Part shown: one piece after another, positions 10,764 through 19,935 of the stretch | Layout: each line of letters begins with the position of its first letter | How positions within the stretch are numbered: the first letter of the stretch is position 1 | Origin: Pomphorhynchus laevis | Lineage: Eukaryota; Acanthocephala; Palaeacanthocephala; Echinorhynchida; Pomphorhynchidae | Reading direction: 5' to 3' | Length of the DNA stretch: 64,000 nucleotides | NCBI GenBank assembly: GCA_012934845.2 | Contig: WNNJ02001737.1 | Coordinates: forward strand, 1 to 64,000 | Program-made: the position numbers and the translations under genes | Notes under the pieces: generated by a model | What the model saw: the letters and a program-made list of their open reading frames with translations, nothing else | What the model was told of the DNA's origin: nothing | Database searches by the model: none

Positions 10764-10832
10764 ATTGGATTTATGATCCTGTTTGGTCGATGTCTACGCC
10801 TACTACTACCACGCTCACTTAGTCTGTAAATT
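10764..10832 (-). pseudogene. Duplicated fragment of the AT-hook gene
   Basis: 69 bp aligned without gaps to 12969-13037 of the AT-hook gene, with a handful of substitutions. On minus it encodes the block corresponding to RRNERGSGRRGRRPNRSIN, here with changes (SERGSSRRRHRPNRIIN). It is flanked by imperfect direct repeats of about 24 bp: 'tatctatttcagaacagcat' at 10746 and 'tatctgtttcagaacaacat' at 10862. Confidence 0.75.
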
Positions 10833-11198
10833 AACATTTCTATTAATGTTTTATTATTTGGCTATCTGTTTCAGAACAACATTATATAACATGCAAAAGT
10901 ATTCTTAATAATACACGTACATAATAATATCTAATTATTAAATATATTTTTTGTAATTGTGATTACATATCTTGATTTTATACATATAAATATATTTTAA
11001 TTTTCAATATTATAATAAAATATTATTTTAAATATTATATTATTATATTATAACATAAATTTTATAATAACAAACCAGAAATTTATAATGGAAATGACTA
11101 GATATATTGTCATTTGAATCTTTTCAAGCACTTCCAAATTTGCTGCAATTATGAACTTCGAAAATTATTATCTAACTAAGTATAAACTCTTGTAACCA

Positions 11199-12200
11199 GT
11201 CCATCAAAACAAGTCCATCAAAACAAGTCCATCAAAACAAGTCCATCAAAACAAGTCCATCAAAACAAGTCCATCAAAACAAGTCCATCAAAACAAGTCC
11301 ATCAAAACAAGTCCATCAAAACAAGTCCATCAAAACAAGTCCATCAAAACAAGTCCATCAAAACAAGTCCATCAAAATAAACAAGTCCATCAAAACAAGT
11401 CCATCAAAACAAGTCCATCAAAACAAGTCCATCAAAACAAGTCCATCAAAACAAGTCCATCAAAACAAGTCCATCAAAACAAGTCCATCAAAACAAGTCC
11501 ATCAAAACAAGTCCATCAAAATAAATCCATCAAAACAAGTCCATCAAAATAAATCCATCAAAACAAGTCCATCAAAACAAGTCCATCAAAACAAGTCCAT
11601 CAAAACAAGTCCATCAAAACAAGTCCATCAAAACAAGTCCATCAAAACAAGTCCATCAAAACAAGTCCATCAAAACAAGTCCATCAAAACAAGTCCATCA
11701 AAACAAGTCCATCAAAACAAGTCCATCAAAACAAGTCCATCAAAACAAGTCCATCAAAACAAGTCCATCAAAACAAGTCCATCAAAACAAGTCCATCAAA
11801 ACAAGTCCATCAAAACAAGTCCATCAAAACAAGTCCATCAAAACAAGTCCATCAAAACAAGTCCATCAAAACAAGTCCATCAAAACAAGTCCATCAAAAC
11901 AAGTCCATCAAAACAAGTCCATCAAAACAAGTCCATCAAAACAAGTCCATCAAAACAAGTCCATCAAAACAAGTCCATCAAAATAAATCCATCAAAAAAA
12001 ACAAGTCCATCAAAATAAATCCATCAAAACAAGTCCATCAAAACAAGTCCATCAAAACAAGTCCATCAAAACAAGTCCATCAAAACAAGTCCATCAAAAC
12101 AAGTCCATCAAAACAAGTCCATCAAAACAAGTCCATCAAAACAAGTCCATCAAAATAAATCCATCAAAACAAGTCCATCAAAATAAATCCATAAAAACAA
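11199..12200. repeat. 14-bp minisatellite, about 70 units
   Basis: Head-to-tail units of GTCCATCAAAACAA, almost identical through 1 kb. Variants occur at a few places ('aataaacaag' near 11377, 'aataaatcc' near 11520, 11548, 11983, 12018, 12154 and 12184, and an A-run near 11994). Because 14 is not a multiple of 3, three units form one 42-nt period, and all plus-strand frames are open through perfect units, stopping only at variants with TAA. The minus strand has a stop every 14 codons. No ATG occurs in the plus unit, so translation is unlikely. Confidence 0.95.
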
Positions 12201-12658
12201 TTTCGACAAACTCAACTGTCAAAGACAGTTGTTAAAACGAGATGACAATATATCATCAGAATAAATACAGTTGGATTTTTTTAGCAAATTTAAATTTGGT
12301 TTAAATAATAAAATATTAAAGAGATTAAGCTTTTTTAATTTTCTATACACATACAATGCCAAATATCATAAAAAGAAATGTACAAGAATTTTAATTTTAT
12401 AAAAAGGTTAGCCAAAAATGTTCAATATATTCACACATAAGCATATAGTAAAGGTATAGTAGTAAGGATAAACCTCAGATAAGGACGCTTCTTTTTGTCA
12501 TGTTGACAATTTTACAATTACACAGAGCCGAAAATTTTGAACAAAAACTAGAATATAATAAACAACGGAATCGATAATTATCCGTCAATACACAATCACT
12601 TTGCTCAATACAATTTACATTTTTATAGTGGAATAAAAAACTGATAAATTACAGATGA
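12201..12658. other. 3' flank of the AT-hook gene
   Basis: AT-rich DNA between the minisatellite and the stop codon. It presumably contains the 3' UTR of the minus-strand gene. No canonical AATAAA was found close to the stop on minus, so the polyadenylation site is not placed. Confidence 0.35.
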
Positions 12659-14315
12659 CTACAGCGAATACCTAGCGTAAGTTCCGTTCTGCGCAGGCTT
12701 CTGATCATTTGGTTGTTGTTGATTAGCGTTTCCGTCACCAGCGATACTAACGTGAGTATCAAAACTTGGACTGACAGGTGATCGTCTACCTCTAAGAACA
12801 CTGGAAAACCTGCCTCTTCGGGAATTACGTGTTCCACCACGGCCGGGCCCCCGCGGTCTACCCGCCCTGCTTCTCTTCGATGGAAGTACGGTATTTAGAC
12901 TACTTCCACCAGCTAAATGCATAGCAATTTCAGCGACTTGCTGCTGGTAACGGAGAGATTCGTGCGTAATTGGATTTATGCTCCTGTTTGGTCGACGTCC
13001 ACGTCTACCACTACCACGCTCATTTCGTCTGTCAATTGGACTACGTATATGACCAAAATCACAACTATTAGCAAACAAACTGGAATGTTGATTGAAGTCA
13101 TTTTGAGCTACCGCTGCCAGTGCAGCGGCAGCTACGTTTTGCTGAAAGGTCTGTGCTACAACAAGCTGACTTAACGCATCCGGAAGATTTTGCATTAGAC
13201 TAAGAGTAGTGTCGTCGGGTGCTATCGGTTCAGATTTGCATAGCATCTGATTACCCATGGGAGTATAGGAAGTTGTATCAAATGGTGGCAGAGACTGATT
13301 TATAAATGAGGTCAACGCGTCAGCATTAAATTGGCCTGCCGCTTGTAGTAATGGTACAAAGGAATTAATTACATCATTCTGCGCTTGTCTCGATATTTCC
13401 TCAGACATTGCGTTTATTCTATTCCTGTACGATCCATTTCCATTGCCATTAAAATAATTCGATGATGCATTACCACGAGGTCTTCGCACAAGAATACTAA
13501 AGGGTCGTCTATTAGACGACGCTGATGCTGCCGCTCTACTATTCGCACTAGGATTATTACTTGGAGGTCGTCCTCTTCGTTTAGTTGTAGTCATTCCATC
13601 GATTTCAAAGCAAATGGCATTCATCATATCATTAATTAGTTTGGGAATAGTACTAGACGGAGATGGAAACGGATTGCCTAGTTGTGGAGGTCTGCCACGC
13701 CTTCGTTTTATAACAGGTGCATGGTCAACAACTTGATTATCAGAGAAATATGCTACAGACTCCTCCGGAATTGATGAAATATTGCAAAGATTCTGTTCAG
13801 CTAGTTCTTGTAGTTCCATGGCCCCAAGATGAGCTGTTGAGCTTATCCATAATTTAGGTCTCCTGCCTGATCGTTTTGAATTGTAATCGTTTACAATTGT
13901 TGCAATTACTGTATTTGTCATTTCGGACAAAAGCTTTCGAACAATGCAGCTTATCGGGCCCCTTGATACGCGTCCGGATTTCCTAATTTTACAACAACTT
14001 GGATAAATATGCTCGGACGGGTTCCATATGGTTGCCGACTTATTACCACAATTAATCAGATCTGTGTCGTCATCATTTCCAGCATCGCAACTGTAATCAT
14101 CGTCATTACGATGTAGATAACGGCATGGATGTGAAGATTTTCTTCTGGAAGAATTCCCGCTGATTAACAATTCTTGAATGTCTCCACCACCTGTAGATTG
14201 TACGTGGGATGTTGTTAAACTGCTGCTGTCAGATTGGGCTCCGTTATCATAATCATCCTGCATTGAAACGTCATCGTTGTGGAGAGTAGCAATTTCATTA
14301 GATTTTGCATTGTAG
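12659..14315 (-). CDS. AT-hook DNA-binding protein, exon 2 (main coding exon)
   Basis: The exon gives 534 residues from the first internal Met, plus 17 codons before it back to a 3' splice site (TTTCTGTTTAG then C at 14315). Spliced to exon 1 (18803-18948) the reading frame is kept (GA + C makes Asp) and the whole protein is 600 residues. AT-hook cores are visible as KRRRGRPPQLG, TKRRGRPPSNN, GSGRRGRRPNRSI and SRAGRPRGPGRGG, with a weaker KRSGRRPKLW. These bind the minor groove of AT-rich DNA, so a nuclear chromatin or transcription role is likely. The rest is low-complexity (Asp-rich N-terminus, Ser/Asn-rich and Ala/Gln stretches). No enzymatic domain is seen. This is the only convincing intact host gene in the window. 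Confidence 0.8.
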
Positions 14316-14502
14316 CTAAACAGAAAGAAAAGCTGTTTTTATAAATTTCAATGTACCTTTAAAAGTATATCTTAACTCTACATTTAGCTCAAATTGTCAA
14401 AACGTTGTGACTTAAAATTTGTACTTATAAGTGAAAGTAAAAGAATTTGACGACTTGATACAATATCTATATATAGAAAGGAAAAAATGAACACAAGAAA
14501 AA

Positions 14503-15605
14503 ATGTGCAGTAAAGTTAGTTTCGGAGGATCAAACGATATCAGTTTTTCAAGCAAAAATTCAGACAAAATCGACAATCTAGCAGCTAAAAAGATGATTTC
14601 TTCTGCCAATCCTGATAATCAGGTTAGTGTTGTTGCTTCTGATAATTTGCAGGGTGTGGGGGGGGTACTCCCCCAATTCCTGAACTCAAAAAATTTGATT
14701 GTTGTAACTGACACAGCCCGTGGAAAGGCATAATCTATTCAAAATTTTTATCAGACCGTTTGCTGACAAGTACAACAATAGAATACTGTCTAATTCTGTT
14801 AAGCTATATGAGTCAGAGATTAAGATCTCTTTCTCCACTGCCGATATATTAAAGAAATACAGGACATTCTTTGAATCAAATCTAAAACAAATGGGTGACA
14901 TTTATTCTAAACCCATTCTTGCTTCAATTAAAACTACTAACCTTCCCTCACAGTTAGAAGAGAAAGATATGGATGCTCTGAAGTCAGTCTTTAAAGTTAC
15001 CAATTTTAGATCAATCACAGGGAAAAGTGGAGTTCACCTTCCAATCTGATTTTGTTCTGCGCCGATTGAGCAAGCAGAAATTTTAACTACATCAAATTTC
15101 AACACCTTTATGGGGTATAACCTGCGCTTCTCGATCCTGAATTCGGAAGACCTAGCAGACCCGCATTGCAACCAGTGTCATGGATGGGGCACTGGGCCTC
15201 TAACTGTTCTCGCACGAAAACTTGTGGCGTCTGTGTTCTTGCCTCATGCCATTGCATGGTATCTAGAGATAAATGCATAGCTCCACCCTTATGTTCTAAT
15301 TGTGGTGGGAGCCATACGGCATGTCGCGTAAATGTACGCGGTTCAAAGAATATAGAAACACGTTCGCCAGACAGGTGCAAGCTAAGAAAGTGGAATCATA
15401 TTCCGACAATGCCTCTAGAATGTCCGACAGTGACATCCTTCGTATCACCAATATCAAGATACAATCCGCCATTAAGAAGGTGGAGGATATGGTAGGCACC
15501 CTGGCTGCGGTATTTTATACTCGTCCTGAAATACCGAAACAACTTACAGTTCCCAAATCTAAAAAGAGGGGGAATCGTCCCACGCCATCCCCCCATAAAG
15601 ATTGA
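14503..15605 (+). pseudogene. LINE-A ORF1 (gag-like), first zinc-knuckle module
   Basis: Frames in order: 14503-14733 (Ser-rich N-terminus), 14720-15049 with FKVTNFRSITGKSG (a block also present in copy 3 as FKVYNVRSITGKNG), a frameshift near 15040, then the knuckles in two frames: CNQCHGWGHWASNC, TKTCGVC and CSNCGGSHTAC, ending KKRGNRPTPSPHKD at 15605. In jockey-type elements this protein coats the RNA. At least three frameshifts make it non-functional. Confidence 0.7.
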
Positions 15606-15658
15606 AAAAATGTTAAAGGACAAAATAGGCGCCTCAGTGGCAGATAAAGACACTGCCC

Positions 15659-16323
15659 GTGGGCAAGTGCTCGTCCAGGACGGAGTTGGTGGCGGGAAAG
15701 GCAACCTTTCCGCCACTTGGTAACTTTAAATGCAACCCCTTCATAGGACTCAACCTGAAATTCACTTTATTTGACTCAAATTCGGTAACCACTCCCACTG
15801 CAATTCATGCCACCAGTGGGGACACTAGGATTCGGGTTATGACCTCCGGCCTACTTGCGGGGTTTGCGGTTCATCCGGTAGTCATGTGAAGTGTCAATTA
15901 AAACCGGAATGTACGAATTGCAAGCGAGACCATTCTGTGTGGTCTCGAAAATGTAAATTATTCAAATCATATCAAAATAGACATAAAGTTAAAATGGTAG
16001 AACCTAGAAGTTTTACCAAGGTTTGTGAGCCATCTGTTACGGATCAGGCCAATAGTATCAGGATGGTAGGCGAAGAAATTTTTAGGTATGCTGACAATAA
16101 AATCCCGGCTTCTCTGGCTCTCATTGAGAACCCGGTTAGAAAGATTGTCTCTAATCTAGTCGACTCTCTAAACCCATCTCTGGCGAGGACTAACACTCTG
16201 ACCAAAACAAACAATAAACGTAAGTCTCCAAGTTCGAAGAGAGTTGTTTCTGCTAGGTCCAGCGCAGCTATGAAACTTGCTAAGAAACTCGATTTGGGAT
16301 GTTGCCAATTCCAAATGCTTTGA
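15659..16323 (+). pseudogene. LINE-A ORF1, second zinc-knuckle module (tandem duplicate)
   Basis: The module repeats the order of the first: NLKFTLFDSN (compare NLRFSILNSE), CHQWGH, PTCGVCGSSGSH, VKCQLKPECTNCKRDHS and WSRKCKLFKSYQNRHKV, then a basic tail. Both modules are followed by a similar 'gcccgtgggyaa' sequence (15656 and 16337), an offset of about 680 bp. LINE-A copy 3 has room for only one module between the same landmarks. The two modules are strongly diverged. Confidence 0.65.
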
Positions 16324-16448
16324 GGGAAATGAAGACTTTGCCCGTGGGTAAATGTCCCTGCCTGTTTGAACAGAAGGCGGAAAGGGTGAACCTTGCGCCT
16401 CTGGTTCCGACTAAGCGGTGGGCGTCCCACTCAGGTTAAATCATCGCA

Positions 16449-16682
16449 ATGGGATGTACTCGTGAGCCTTTTTCACTAAATATTCTTAAGCGGAATTCGG
16501 GAGGTGCTTCTGCCCTTAGGCTTCTATCTGGAAATGATGCAGATGTTATAGTCCTTCAGGAGACACTGTCTATCCGTCTAACCCAGGACATTACTCGATT
16601 TATACCCAATCATATTTACTCACACTTCAATCCGTACATATCCCCACCTCACTCATCATCGTCTCAAGGTCTTAAAACCTAA
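16449..16682 (+). pseudogene. LINE-A ORF2 start: endonuclease N-terminus
   Basis: The frame opens MGCTREPFSLNIL and reaches DADVIVLQETLSIRL, the metal-binding VLQET motif of the exonuclease/endonuclease/phosphatase family. It ends at a stop at 16680. Later endonuclease pieces are at 16734-16919 (RIANVYIRLA, YDMLLGDF) followed by a small tandem repeat that destroys the rest. Confidence 0.65.
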
Positions 16683-16859
16683 GTTAAATGATCCTTAAGG
16701 TATATACTCTTATTAAACTACACGTGTCCAGCCATGTCTTGTTTAGTTATAGCACTTGTCAAAAACGGTAAACGCATCAGAATAGCTAATGTCTACATCC
16801 GACTGGCAGAGATTCACAAGAACCGTGACCTCCAGTACCGTATGTTAGTTAGCAGCTAC

Positions 16860-16925
16860 GACATGTTACTAGGTGACTTCATGTTACTAAGACTTCATGT
16901 TACTACGACATGTTACTAGGTGACG
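16860..16925. repeat. Micro-tandem repeat in LINE-A endonuclease
   Basis: 'catgttactaggtgac' at 16863 and 16910, with 'catgttactaagac' and 'catgttactacgac' between them. Four related units inside the codons for DMLLGDF, the conserved D-x-N site region, which is lost here. Confidence 0.7.
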
Positions 16926-17728
16926 CCGATCACAGAAGAGAAGTGGCCGTCACAATGCTGTTAGCCACACCATCCGATATTGCTGGCATCAACATTATCC
17001 GTAGAATATTTTTACCTAAGCATAATCCGGCCACATGTCTCAAAGATCTGTTGCCCATTTCAATTCAAAATTCCCTCATCTCCATATACAAAAATGCGCT
17101 TGAGCATAGAATCCGCGTCCATGTAAGTAGGCGTAATTTAATCCCACTGAGTTTTCATGGGTTTGTCAAAGGGCGCTCGGTCTATTCAGCAATTGGTAAA
17201 GTGCATCAGTATTGTCAGGATAACAGTCATCAGATTACTGTGGCTGTATTTCTTGACTTTTCTGCTGCATTTGACCGCATCTCCATTCCCTTCGTTATCT
17301 TATCTCTCTGGTTCCTTGGGTTGTCAGCAAGAATTATTAACAAGGTGGAGATATTGCTGTACACCAAGTGGTTATACTACGAAGACGACCCTGATGCGCG
17401 TCAGTTCTATCCTATTACAGGCGTGCCTCAAAGATCCCATCTTTCTCCTGTCTTATATCTTGCTGCCTCAATTTTTCTCTTCAAAGCATTTAAAGGCGAT
17501 CAACATCTAGTGGAATATGCTGATTTAATCCCACTGAGTTTTCATGGGTTTGTCGAAGGCGCCCCTTCCACCAAAAATAAACTTAACAGACTAGCACTCT
17601 CTGCACTCTCCTCCATTTTGCAGCCTCAACTACTCCCCATTTTCACGAGTCGAGTAAAATATCTAGGGTTCACCGTTACGGTGAATTGGTTCGTGAAAGC
17701 TGACTGGATAGACTTAAACGTATCCTGA
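16910..17728 (+). pseudogene. LINE-A reverse transcriptase, copy 2, catalytic box replaced
   Basis: Continuous 272-codon frame: IQNSLISIYKNALEHRIRVH, NLIPLSFHGFVKGRS, TVAVFLDFSAAFDRI (motif A, intact Asp), GVPQRSHLSPVLYLA (motif B with Gly to Arg), HLVEYAD and then, instead of D plus the usual strand, LIPLSFHGFVEG, a second copy of the earlier LIPLSFHGFVKG block, followed by KLNRLALSALSS and VKYLGFTV. So the YADD box is cut by an internal duplication. Confidence 0.8.
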
Positions 17729-17782
17729 AGAGAGCTAGGTGAGCTCTGAAAGGAGCCCAGCATCTGTTATTGAATGGGAAAA

Positions 17783-17809
17783 CCTAAGTACGCTTTTGGA
17801 GTACTTGGG
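17783..17809 (+). promoter_or_regulatory. Covarying RNA hairpin near LINE-A 3' end (copy 2)
   Basis: CCTAAGTAC (17783-17791) pairs with GTACTTGGG (17801-17809) around a 9-nt loop at the same place as in copy 1. The compensatory differences are described under copy 1. In copy 3 the equivalent arms no longer pair fully. Confidence 0.6.
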
Positions 17810-18802
17810 CTATCTCTGGATTAGTCTTCTTCTATAGAGTACGTACCTCAGAGCAAAGACTACGGTTTCTTAAGCTCCTAATCTCGTATTTACTGATCAT
17901 TGTCCGCCTCGACTGAACTCTTAGGGGTGTGATAGACCCTGAATGGTTCATTCGGAAGGCGGCGCGCTGGTGCGGCTGGGGTAGCTCAGATCTCTCTGGA
18001 CCTGAGGTCGTAATAGTTTATGAAGAAGAAAGATGAAAGTAATTGGTCAACATAATAGTTTTTCATGTTTTCCTGACTCTAATTTGTGTTCTTGCTTATT
18101 TACGATAATTAGATAGTTATCGGTTGTTTTGTTAATAAAATCTTATTATGATAGTCATGCTTATAATAAAATGAAGCTTGCCTAATGAAAATTGTTCAAA
18201 AATGGACAACTTTACGATGTTTTGGAAAGCATATACAGAGTAGAAACAGATAGAAAACACATAACCTATCCACATTTGGAACAATCAAGCAGACAATATT
18301 CACATATTAAGAGTTTTTATGAACGAAAAGCGTATATTTCTTTTTGTGAAAATGCTCTCGCGAAAAACGAGATAATGTTTCGCTCAATATTTGATATTTA
18401 TTGAAAAAGTGTATATATTGTACTTTGCTGATCCCCTATTGCTGGATATTTATTCGTCAAAATAAAATTTAATATTTTGATAATTAAAGATTTCGTAAAT
18501 TACTTTATTAACTTAAAAATAATTTAATTTATCGTTTTAATTAACATAAAAATGGAATTATAAATTGATTGGTCACTCATTAGGAAGTTTTACAAATAGG
18601 GAGTAAAAAGGATTATTTTATTCTAATTTTAGATAATGGCTGTTATCATCATAAGGATCAATGTAATTTTGTTCACCTTTTCACTTTCTCCTATTTGAAA
18701 AAAATGGAATATTGAGGATCTTTAAATTCGGAAATATGTAGATCGAAATTGATCACATTTACTAACGCAGGTTAAATATAAAAAGCAAATCGTTCAACTT
18801 AC

Positions 18803-18948
18803 TCATTTGTTTCGTAGGGATAGCTGCGTTTCCGCATTCCTGCTAACCTATCAACAATTGAATGCAAGGAACAAGCTGGTTTATCTTCACTTGTATTTGT
18901 TGACAAATCAGTTGGCAACATTGAATCTGATTGAAAAGAATCTGGCAT
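18803..18948 (-). CDS. AT-hook protein, exon 1 (start codon exon)
   Basis: 146 nt: 48 codons plus two bases, starting MPDSFQSDS and ending RKRSYPYETN, then GA and the donor GTAAGT. An in-frame TAA lies 30 bases upstream of the ATG, so this Met is the probable start. Joined to 14315 the frame continues DYNAKSNEIATLHNDD into exon 2. The composition is Ser/Asp/Thr-rich with a basic MRKRS patch, like the N-terminus of a nuclear protein. The 5' UTR and promoter upstream of 18948 were not recognised. Confidence 0.65.
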
Positions 18949-19670
18949 TTGGAATATTTCTGTTTCCAGTGCTTACAATTTAAGCGTCAATTTTCTGGAA
19001 AGACGGTTTCAAATCAGGTTTGATAGTGGAAAATTTCAAGAAATCAATGAATCTATAACATCACAGTGCTTTTGTTAAAGAATATAGTTAAACATCAAGA
19101 TGAAACTAACAAACAATCAAATAAGCATTAAATAATAAATGTGCAGGGTAAATGATTCAATTGGCAAAGCGATCACACTATTAGTAGAAACGTACAAAGG
19201 TACAAAACATTTGCACTTTAATCCTAAGCAAAAAAATCAAAATAATTATCTGTATGAACATGGCATGCATACATGGCTTTATTAGAAAACTATGGAAATT
19301 ATAAATATTGAATTTTATAATTGAAATAATTGTCTTGAATTAATTGAAAAAATTGATTGTCTTACAAATTGGGAAATATTAGTTTTATTAGCAAGGACAT
19401 AAAATTACGGATTCGTAATGATGTAAAAAGAAATAAATCCAAAATTTATAATTGTAATGTCACATTGTATTTTATAAGTTTTATTATAGTACTATGTAAT
19501 GCATATCACATTGCATTCTTTATTAATCAACGGCTCCACCATTGCAGCTTACTCTTAGAAACTATAGAATAAATTGATAAATTTAAAAGGTATAATAAAA
19601 GCTGTGACAATGTACTTAAAACAGAAGTTAGTGTTTTGTTTTAAATTAAATAAAATAAACATGTATTAAA
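18949..19670. other. Upstream flank of the AT-hook gene
   Basis: AT-rich, without ORF or repeat of note. It should contain the promoter of the minus-strand gene, but no core promoter motif stands out from the AT-rich background. Confidence 0.3.
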
Positions 19671-19699
19671 GAAAAATTCGATTAAAACAACGCAAGTTC

Positions 19700-19724
19700 G
19701 ACTAGATGAACCTTTCATCTAGTC
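19700..19724. repeat. Short inverted repeat with neighbouring echoes
   Basis: GACTAGATGAA (19700-19710) and TTCATCTAGTC (19714-19724) pair perfectly. 'ttcatctagtcaa' recurs near 19743, and an outer pair 'tcgattaaa' (about 19678) / 'tttaatcga' (about 19754) encloses the whole. Confidence 0.6.
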
Positions 19725-19761
19725 AATTGACTAGATTATTTTTCATCTAGTCAATGACATG

Positions 19762-19935
19762 TCTTTAATCGACAAAGGAATCAGGTTCCGCCTGCATGGC
19801 GACACCAACTCGGCATCTAGCGATTAAGCCAACCAGGATCTGTCATACACCTGAGGTTCCAATGGCAGGGCACTATGGTCGTGACATAAGGTGCTTACGA
19901 AGCCCTTGCCTCTATTTCGGGGGCGTCCTTTACGA
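19762..19935. other. GC-balanced segment, unassigned
   Basis: About 170 bp clearly richer in G and C than anything within several kb, containing 'ggcgacaccaactcggcatc' and 'gcagggcactatggtcgtga'. No frame is convincing. It could be an untranslated part of a retroelement; no second copy was found in the window. Confidence 0.3.

Larger units (their letters stand above)
14503..18150 (+). mobile_element. LINE-A copy 2: jockey-like LINE with ORF1, endonuclease and RT, decayed
   Basis: Order on plus: ORF1 (14503-16323, frameshifted, zinc-knuckle module present twice), endonuclease start (16449-16682), a gap, then RT (16910-17728) and a 3' part with the conserved hairpin and tail (to about 18150). 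The family is shared with 5816-6690 (plus) and 60163-63960 (minus). It lies inside the AT-hook gene intron, antisense to it. Non-LTR elements of this type have an ORF1 with CCHC knuckles and an apurinic-type endonuclease, both seen here. Confidence 0.8.
14316..18802 (-). other. Intron of the AT-hook gene containing an antisense LINE
   Basis: The minus-strand donor at 18802-18801 is GTAAGT, preceded by AATGA; the acceptor at 14317-14316 follows the pyrimidine-rich TTTTCTTTCTGTTTAG. The 4487-bp intron is mostly LINE-A copy 2 on the opposite strand (about 14500-18150). Removing it joins a phase-2 codon exactly, which is the main evidence that the intron is real. Confidence 0.7.

Noticed and set aside
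12917-13174. Plus-strand 85-codon ORF inside the AT-hook exon.
   Set aside because: Shadow of the minus-strand gene, without its own features.
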